Shown in pieces: positions 15,901 to 19,851 of a DNA stretch of 19,851 bases. Numbering within the stretch: the first letter of the stretch is position 1; every line of letters begins with the position of its first letter. The stretch spans positions 1-19,851 of the forward strand of contig CAKUXH010000006.1 in NCBI GenBank assembly GCA_934700265.1, written 5' to 3'. Origin of the DNA: an uncultured Opitutales bacterium. Its GTDB lineage: Bacteria > Verrucomicrobiota > Verrucomicrobiia > Opitutales > UBA9783. The translations under genes were made by a program, and so were the position numbers. The notes under the pieces were generated by a model, which ran no database searches, was not told the origin of the DNA, and saw nothing but the letters and a program-made list of their open reading frames with translations.

Positions 15901-16492
15901 TATAGGATTTGGTGGACTTGATCACGTTTTGGCAAGTGGACGCAATGTTAATATTCTAGTTTTAGATACAGAAGTTTACTCCAATACTGGAGGGCAACAA
16001 TCGAAGTCAACCCCTTTGGGGGCAGTTGCAAAATTTGCTGCAGCTGGCAAAGAACGTGCTAAAAAAGATCTCGGTTTATTAGCAATGATGTATGGTAACA
16101 TTTATGTTGCACAAATTGCATTGCAAGCCAATCCAATGCAAGCAGTTAAAGCACTACAAGAAGCAAATAGTTATCAAGGCCCTTCTTTAATCATTGCTTA
16201 TAGCAATTGCATTGAACATGGATATGACTTACGCTTTGGCTCCGATCAACAACGTTTAGCAGTAGAATCGGGCTACTGGCCACTATTCCGTTTCGATCCA
16301 AGAATTACTGATAAAAATCCATTGCAATTGGATGCCGTAGATACCAAGATCCCCTTATCAGATTATTTAGCGCGTGAAAATCGTTTTAAAGTATTGGCTA
16401 AATCAAACCCAGAGCGTGCAACCATGCTTCTTGAAAAAGCACAACAAGCTGTTAACAATCGAATTGCCTTCTATAAACGATTAGCTCAATAA
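12962..16492 (+). CDS. nifJ: Pyruvate:ferredoxin (flavodoxin) oxidoreductase
   Basis: Oxidises pyruvate with CoA to acetyl-CoA and CO2 and passes electrons to ferredoxin or flavodoxin. This is the homodimeric single-chain form, with all domains in one 1176-residue protein, the usual length. The N-terminal pyrimidine-binding domain has YPITPSSPM and VEMESEAGAAG. Two ferredoxin-type 4Fe-4S sites follow: CIQCNRCSMVCP (Cys697, 700, 703, 707) and CTGCGLCVEACP (Cys753, 756, 759, 763). The proximal cluster ligands are all present (Cys826, 829, 854, 1083), and the thiamine diphosphate site is GDGWAYDIG (974-982) with DTEVYSNTGGQQS. No residue appears lost, so it should be active and oxygen-sensitive. 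It starts 113 bases after psd without a clear Shine-Dalgarno. A TATGAT -10-like box (12934-12939) hints at its own promoter. Confidence 0.97.
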   Translation: MSHSSTQRAIKDANEAVASVAYKFSEMVAIYPITPSSPMAEWCDQWATEGKKNLWDIVPEVVEMESEAGAAGTVHGALQGGVLTTTFTASQGLLLMIPNLYKIAGELTPFCMHVTARALATHGLSIFGDHSDIMATRQTGMALLSSQAVQAAHDLAAIAQAATLKASVPFIHFFDGFRTSHEINTYTPIDEEILKALIDEKELVEFRKRGLNPDAPVIRGTAQNPDVYFQGRERSNPFYQAVPAIVEEKMRLFEKLTGRCYHLFDYFGDEQAEYVFIAMGSGTETIKQTVKYLMQKGEKVGVITVHLYRPFAADYFLKALPTSTKTIIVLDRTKEPGAIAEPLCQDVQTALQTAYNQGSRSSLPFIIGGRYGLGSKEFTPSMVNAVYTSAKNKTLKHSFTVGIEDDLTHLSVPVTENIDLEEASCFRAIFYGLGSDGTVGANKNTIKIIGNGTDQFVQAYFVYDSKKSGAMTVSHLRFGPHPIEKPYLIQNSNFVACHQFQFIDHYDILENLQEGGVFLLNAPFAKDDVWGKLPQDVQKTILDKHIQFYAIDAYEVARKTGMGGRINTIMQTCFFAISGILPQTEAITCIKNAIKKTYSKKGESVVQSNCAAVDATLEHLHRIEGKKVIPQSHKKVPLNLSGGSEFIQKVTRTLLEQKGDTLPVSAFPANGTWPTGTTCFEKRDLAQFIPDWDPNVCIQCNRCSMVCPHAAIRAKHFSKDELKNAPEDFKSTDFRSKDNPNHAFTIQVSPENCTGCGLCVEACPVKNRTDATKKALNMMHKAEIFEITKANSSFFDALPWPNTVNAKMDAKTTQFKQPLFEFSGACAGCGETSYIKMLTQLFGDRLILANATGCSSIYGGNLPTTPYTKNAEGRGPAWANSLFEDNAEFGFGLRLSTDKKTQSARELLQELQSDLSNDYHQLLTEAIEDAQRAEQRKLVEQLKQELTQKNSEKAKLLLPMADFLVEKTVWTIGGDGWAYDIGFGGLDHVLASGRNVNILVLDTEVYSNTGGQQSKSTPLGAVAKFAAAGKERAKKDLGLLAMMYGNIYVAQIALQANPMQAVKALQEANSYQGPSLIIAYSNCIEHGYDLRFGSDQQRLAVESGYWPLFRFDPRITDKNPLQLDAVDTKIPLSDYLARENRFKVLAKSNPERATMLLEKAQQAVNNRIAFYKRLAQ

Positions 16493-16506
16493 GTAGTACA
16501 AAAAAG

Positions 16507-16540
16507 AAACGGTACAGAAAAGCCTGTACCGTTTTTATTT
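16507..16540. terminator. Bidirectional intrinsic terminator between nifJ and the reductase gene
   Basis: AAACGGTACAG (16507-16517) and CTGTACCGTTT (16524-16534) form an 11-bp perfect stem with a 6-base loop. On the plus strand it ends in a T-rich tract (TTTTTATTT), terminating nifJ. On the minus strand the same hairpin is followed by CTTTTTTG, so it also serves the convergent reductase gene. Confidence 0.88.
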
Positions 16541-16546
16541 ATAAAA

Positions 16547-17551
16547 CTACGACTTCTTCTTCAACCAATGAACAAGTTGTTCTAATCCTTCCTCATTAGA
16601 AACTTGAGGAAGGTAATGTAAATCCATTTTGGCAGCCGTAATATCGAAATAGTGATCTTGAGATAATTCTTTTGCCACAAAACGCGTCATAAGTGGTTGC
16701 TTCTTAATAAAAAGCAACGTATAAATCACTTCAAACATACTTCCTAACAAATAAGCTATTCTAAAAGGTATCTTAATCAAAGGTTGTGGTACATTTAATT
16801 TGCAAAACAATTGATTGAGCCAAGGCCATAATTGAACAGGATCTCCTTGTGAAATAAAATAAGCTTTACCCGAAACACATGTATTTCCATTAACAAGTTC
16901 TTGTAATGCTAACAAATGTGCATGAGCTACATTTGTTACATAAGAAATATCAACCCAATTCATGCCATCGCCAACCTGACATAAACGATGTTGTCTTGCT
17001 GCTTTAATAAGAGTAGGAATAAGGTGATTGTCACCAGGTCCCCAAATAAGATGTGGCCTCAAAGCAATTGTTTTCAAGCCTTGGTATGTATTAACTTTTA
17101 AAACCAATTGTTCTGCGAGCATTTTTGTTTTAGCATAAGGACACATTTTATTAGGATTGCCATACCCTACCGATTCATTCACATTAACAAGAGGTTTTCC
17201 TGTAAAAACAACACTGGGAGAACTCGTATAAATAAGGTATTTCACCTGATGTTTTAAACAAGCATTTATTATATTTTGCGTTCCAAGCACGTTTGACCTG
17301 TAATAAGAAGTGTAAGAGCCCCATACCCCAGCCTTAGCTGCAACATGAAAAACAGCATCGCAACCACAAACTGCTTCATTAACAATTTTACTATCGCTTA
17401 AATCTCCATAGATAATTTCGATTCCCTGATCTTTCAAATCTTCACAAGGCTTTCGATTAAATGTACGAATCTTCTCAAAACCTGCCTTCTGCAATGCCCG
17501 CAATAAATGTCGGCCTAAAAAACCTGAACCACCTGTAACTAATATTTTCAC
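16547..17551 (-). CDS. NAD(P)-dependent epimerase / 3-beta-hydroxysteroid dehydrogenase-like reductase
   Basis: Extended short-chain dehydrogenase/reductase of 334 residues. The Rossmann nucleotide site is TGGSGFLG (6-13) right at the N-terminus. YGDLSD (48-53) and HVAAKAGVW (69-77) follow. The catalytic residues are a Ser in YTSSPSV (110 or 111) and YAKTK (Tyr139, Lys143). The 3-beta-HSD-like features (RPHLIWGPGD, VDISYVTNVAHAH) place it with sterol/NSDHL-like and OleD-like reductases rather than classical sugar epimerases. The substrate is unknown. The start is GTG at 17551, which puts MKILVTGG at the N-terminus; no better in-frame start lies upstream. It is divergent from rpsU (162-base gap) and convergent with nifJ, so it is probably a single-gene unit. 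Confidence 0.85.
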   Translation of the reverse strand: MKILVTGGSGFLGRHLLRALQKAGFEKIRTFNRKPCEDLKDQGIEIIYGDLSDSKIVNEAVCGCDAVFHVAAKAGVWGSYTSYYRSNVLGTQNIINACLKHQVKYLIYTSSPSVVFTGKPLVNVNESVGYGNPNKMCPYAKTKMLAEQLVLKVNTYQGLKTIALRPHLIWGPGDNHLIPTLIKAARQHRLCQVGDGMNWVDISYVTNVAHAHLLALQELVNGNTCVSGKAYFISQGDPVQLWPWLNQLFCKLNVPQPLIKIPFRIAYLLGSMFEVIYTLLFIKKQPLMTRFVAKELSQDHYFDITAAKMDLHYLPQVSNEEGLEQLVHWLKKKS

Positions 17552-17651
17552 ATAGTCATTATTATCTTAAAAAAATAGATGTAAAGGTTTTTATAAAAAA
17601 ATGGCAAACGTAAAATAAAAGTCAGCTGTTATGTTTTTTTGTAAAAAATTC

Positions 17652-17691
17652 TTGACCCCAAGTTCAAGCGATTACATAGTAGTTATATTAT
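17652..17691 (+). promoter_or_regulatory. Sigma-70-type promoter(s) of rpsU-rsmA
   Basis: Two overlapping candidates are visible. TTGACC (17652-17657), 17 bases, CATAGT (17675-17680) has the better -35. TTCAAG (17663-17668), 17 bases, TATTAT (17686-17691) has the better -10. Either would give a short leader ending in the Shine-Dalgarno AGGAGA (17700-17705) eight bases before the rpsU ATG. Confidence 0.55.
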
Positions 17692-17713
17692 TATAAATCA
17701 GGAGAACATAAGA

Positions 17714-17914
17714 ATGTCTGTTGAAGTTAAATTACGTAAAAGTGAACCTTTAGAAAAAGCATTACGCAGATTAAAGAAGAAATTAGACCGTGAAGGTGTA
17801 TTACGTGACGTAAAGGCAAAGCGTTATTTTGAAAAGCCTTGTGAAACACGTCGTCAAAAAGAAAAAGTAGCAGCATTTAATAATATGTTGCGTCAAAAGC
17901 GCGAAATTGCTTAA
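17714..17914 (+). CDS. rpsU: 30S ribosomal protein S21
   Basis: Small basic protein of the 30S platform, near the 3' end of 16S rRNA, important for translation initiation. Its 66 residues contain the family core [18 protein letters not shown] (about 13-30), then [15 protein letters not shown]. It lacks the long basic C-terminus of proteobacterial S21, which together with its sequence suggests a PVC-type lineage. The ATG is preceded by a strong Shine-Dalgarno (AGGAGA), the best ribosome-binding site in the window. rsmA follows after 14 bases. S21 sits beside the anti-Shine-Dalgarno helix, close to the RsmA methylation target, so the pairing is functionally sensible. Confidence 0.96.
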   Translation: MSVEVKLRKSEPLEKALRRLKKKLDREGVLRDVKAKRYFEKPCETRRQKEKVAAFNNMLRQKREIA

Positions 17915-17928
17915 TTCAGGTGTTTGTT

Positions 17929-18741
17929 ATGGCGTTTTCGTTACAACAAACGAAAGATATTTTAACAAAATTATGCATAAGTCCCAATCGAAAGTTGGGA
18001 CAAAATTTTTTAATTGAACCTTCCATTGTTCAAAAATCATTAAATTGGGGACAGGTAAATTTTAATGATATTATCATTGAAGTAGGACCAGGTTGTGGAA
18101 CGCTTACGGATAGCTTATTCCAGATGAGGGCCAAGCTTTTTGTTATTGAAAAAGATCATAGGTTGTATCAACATATTTCAGAGACATTTCCTATTAATGT
18201 TTTATTTGGAGATGCACTTGAATTTCCAGTAGGAAATTTTAATTTAGCACACCCTTATAAAGTCATTGCTAATCTCCCCTATGCAGTAGCTAGCGTTTGG
18301 TTGGATAAAATTCTTGAACTCAAAAGAATACCCGAATGTATGGTATTATTAGTGCAAAAGGAAGCAGCAGATCGCTGGTTTGCCAAATATGCTACCAAGC
18401 ATTTTTGTGCCTTAGGAATCAACTTGCAAGCAGCTTATGAATTAGCCAATAAATGCTGTGTTGCAAAACGATATTTTTATCCTCAACCTAACGTTGATTC
18501 ATCGCTTATATTGCTAAAAAAGAAAAAAGATTACTTCATTTTTTCAAAACCCTTTAAACAATTTATACGTGAAGCATTTATTCATCGACGTCAGCAAATA
18601 GGTCGGTATTGCCGAAATAACACGGCAATCTTCTCGAAAGATTTTTTAAATTATTTAAAACAAAATAACTTCAACGATAACATACGTGCAGAAGAAATCC
18701 CTCTGCCAATTTGGATAAATTTCGCAAAAACGATTTCTTGA
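17929..18741 (+). CDS. rsmA: 16S rRNA (adenine1518-N6/adenine1519-N6)-dimethyltransferase
   Basis: RsmA (KsgA) transfers four methyl groups from S-adenosylmethionine to two adjacent adenines in the last 16S hairpin during late 30S assembly. Visible motifs are LGQNFL (23-28), the SAM-binding EVGPGCGTLT (51-60), the acidic loop IEKD (about 73-76), GDALEF, and the catalytic NLPY (115-118). The C-terminal helical domain has YFYPQPNVDSS and REAFIHRRQQ. The length is 270 residues, normal. I prefer ATG 17929 over the in-frame GTG at 17920 because CAGG (17917-17920) is spaced correctly only for the ATG. It is co-transcribed with rpsU and converges with the Nudix gene with a 28-base gap. Confidence 0.96.
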   Translation: MAFSLQQTKDILTKLCISPNRKLGQNFLIEPSIVQKSLNWGQVNFNDIIIEVGPGCGTLTDSLFQMRAKLFVIEKDHRLYQHISETFPINVLFGDALEFPVGNFNLAHPYKVIANLPYAVASVWLDKILELKRIPECMVLLVQKEAADRWFAKYATKHFCALGINLQAAYELANKCCVAKRYFYPQPNVDSSLILLKKKKDYFIFSKPFKQFIREAFIHRRQQIGRYCRNNTAIFSKDFLNYLKQNNFNDNIRAEEIPLPIWINFAKTIS

Positions 18742-18769
18742 ACCAATACAAAATCTAAAAAAAATATAA

Positions 18770-19366
18770 CTAAATATTTAAAAATCTAGATTTTTTTAGC
18801 CAACGCTGAAATAAAAGTAATCCTTCTAAAGTTATAGCATGTTGAAAAATATTATCATCTATTGCTTTATCAAGTTGATCTAATGGCAATAGATGTGTTG
18901 TTAAATCTTCTGCTGGATCAAAATCTGTATCAAATTCTTTTTCACAATGTTGAAGGAAATAAAAGTGCACACGATTCGTTTGCATTGCAGGATTTGGAAA
19001 ACAAGTATATAAATGCACAGGATCTTTACCTGAATATCCCGTTTCCTCTCTCAATTCACGAAACAAACCACAAATAACATCTTCATTTTTATCAATACCC
19101 CCACCAGGTAATTCCAAAGTAAGATCATTTGAGCCAGCTCGATATTGACTCACCAATACAATTTCATTCTTTTTAGTTAGAGCAATACATTGCACCCAAT
19201 CTCGAATATTATCTAAAATAAGAAAATCATGCTTACGCCCATCCGGATGTTGGCCAGAAAATTTACGAATCCAACCAACATGTAAATCATACACCAATTC
19301 ATTCGACTGAATATTCCATAAAGGCGGATTTTTCCCTTTACGCCAAGCAAACGAGTCAATCATCAT
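18770..19366 (-). CDS. Nudix hydrolase, probably ADP-ribose pyrophosphatase-like
   Basis: Hydrolyses a nucleoside diphosphate linked to another moiety. The complete Nudix box G-x5-E-x7-REUxEExGU lies at residues 89-111, from the second Gly of PGGGIDKNE to ELREETGY, including all metal-binding glutamates. The upstream LVSQYRAGSNDLTLELPGG and the downstream CFPNPAMQTNRVHFYF resemble NudF/ADP-ribose diphosphatases, but the substrate is not fixed by sequence. It has 198 residues. The start overlaps the end of the upstream metallopeptidase gene by 11 bases. A strong GGAGGG immediately precedes two consecutive ATG codons (19366, 19363), closer than ideal, so the exact start is uncertain by one codon. 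Confidence 0.9.
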   Translation of the reverse strand: MMIDSFAWRKGKNPPLWNIQSNELVYDLHVGWIRKFSGQHPDGRKHDFLILDNIRDWVQCIALTKKNEIVLVSQYRAGSNDLTLELPGGGIDKNEDVICGLFRELREETGYSGKDPVHLYTCFPNPAMQTNRVHFYFLQHCEKEFDTDFDPAEDLTTHLLPLDQLDKAIDDNIFQHAITLEGLLLFQRWLKKSRFLNI

Positions 19367-19851
19367 CCCTCCGCGAAAGCAAAAAGTAATAAGCTAATTG
19401 TCCCAAAGATGCAACAAATGCAGCAACGTAAGTAAAGGCAGCTGCATTAAGTGTTTCACATACCCCACGCAACTCATCATGATCAATAATTGAAAGATTA
19501 ACTAAGATTTTTTTCGCACGAGCACTCGCATCGAACTCTACCGGTAAGGTAACTAATTGAAAAATAGCTAAAATCAGGTAAATCCATACTGCTAATTTTA
19601 TTAATCCAAAAATATTCAAAAAGAAACCACCAAAGATTACAAATGGTAACAACTGACAAGAAATATTTGTAATCGGAATAAGTGCCGAACGCCATTGTAA
19701 AGGAGCATATGCCTGTTTATGTTGAATTGCATGTCCAGCTTCATGTGCTGCAACCCCTAACGCTGCCAATGAAGTTCCATAATAATTATCTTTGCTAAGC
19801 GCCAATCGACGATTCACAGGATCATAATGATCTGTTAACTTTCCATCAATA
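19356..19851 (-). CDS. Membrane zinc metallopeptidase, YugP family (5'-truncated by window edge)
   Basis: Neutral zinc metallopeptidase of the YugP (Zn_peptidase_2) family. The frame is open to the window end and reads GKLTDHYDPVNRRLALS, a hallmark of the family, so the GTG at 19817 is an internal Val codon. The zinc site is HEAGH (visible residues 36-40, after ALGVAA), with a conserved LPVEFDASARA (Glu near 105) as probable third ligand. Two or three hydrophobic segments lie between and after them (LLPFVIFGGFFLNIFGLI; LAVWIYLILAIFQLV; FTYVAAFVASLGQLAYYFLL). About 164 codons are visible of roughly 225, so the N-terminal helix is missing. Its stop overlaps the Nudix start by 11 bases, so the two are translationally coupled. 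The peptide substrate is unknown. Confidence 0.9.
   Translation of the reverse strand, partial: IDGKLTDHYDPVNRRLALSKDNYYGTSLAALGVAAHEAGHAIQHKQAYAPLQWRSALIPITNISCQLLPFVIFGGFFLNIFGLIKLAVWIYLILAIFQLVTLPVEFDASARAKKILVNLSIIDHDELRGVCETLNAAAFTYVAAFVASLGQLAYYFLLSRRDDD

Noticed and set aside
18779..18797. AAAAATCTAGATTTTT palindrome as a terminator for rsmA or the Nudix gene
   Set aside because: It is self-complementary with no loop, all A/T except the centre, and lies inside the Nudix coding region; it would not form a stable terminator hairpin.
19815..19817. GTG as the start of the zinc metallopeptidase
   Set aside because: In-frame codons upstream encode the conserved LTDHYDP stretch, so this is an internal valine.
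1..19851. CRISPR arrays, insertion sequences, integrase or transposase genes, phage genes, attachment sites
   Set aside because: I looked for regularly spaced repeats, terminal inverted repeats and mobile-element enzymes and saw none; the tRNA-Gly gene has no adjacent integrase or repeated 3' end.

Overview
This is a low-GC bacterial window (estimated by eye) with tightly packed genes, short intergenic gaps and several starts without a Shine-Dalgarno sequence. The best lineage clue is the ribosomal protein S21. Its form (basic [11 protein letters not shown] core, then RYFEKP and a short tail) looks like the PVC superphylum (Verrucomicrobiota/Chlamydiota and relatives) and unlike proteobacterial S21. 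The type II phosphatidylserine decarboxylase also resembles chlamydial Psd. I therefore suggest a host-associated PVC bacterium, either verrucomicrobial or an environmental chlamydia-like lineage. This is inference and not a firm placement.

Layout. Positions 3-1577 hold the 3' part of recJ (+). 1590-3284 (-) is a two-domain FbpB/ThiP-type ABC permease with no partner genes nearby. 3402-5054 (-) is a probable exported class 3 lipase with its own intrinsic terminator. 5055-5284 is a dense divergent control region. 5285-9320 (+) is a three-gene operon: a 119-residue helical protein followed by two large tandem paralogs (569 and 652 residues) of a family I cannot name. A hairpin closes it. A tRNA-Gly(GCC) with an unusual T-loop lies at 9498-9573. 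9621-12848 (+) is a polar amino acid ABC ATPase, a binding-protein/permease fusion and psd, in near-overlapping order. 12962-16492 is nifJ (pyruvate:ferredoxin/flavodoxin oxidoreductase), closed by a bidirectional terminator shared with a convergent 3-beta-HSD-type reductase (16547-17551, -). Then come rpsU and rsmA (+), and convergent to them a Nudix hydrolase preceded by a membrane zinc metallopeptidase (-), which runs off the right edge.

The most interesting part is 5055-9320. Two copies of TGGCATTTTTCTTGCT, each a full GG-N10-GC sigma-54 -24/-12 element, lie just upstream of the three-gene operon. About 85-115 bp further upstream are two identical palindromic 13-mers, GGAAAATTTTTCC, and another palindrome, in the place where an NtrC/AtoC-type enhancer-binding protein would bind. 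In Chlamydia, sigma-54 is tied to membrane and type III secretion effector genes. A sigma-54-controlled pair of large, signal-peptide-less, Ser/Thr-led paralogs preceded by a small acidic protein is therefore a good candidate for a secreted effector/chaperone-type module, next to a divergently transcribed lipase. The function is a hypothesis; the promoter elements and the paralogy are directly visible.

The rest is mainly metabolism and housekeeping: amino acid import, phosphatidylethanolamine synthesis, low-potential pyruvate oxidation, 30S maturation and nucleotide-derivative clean-up.
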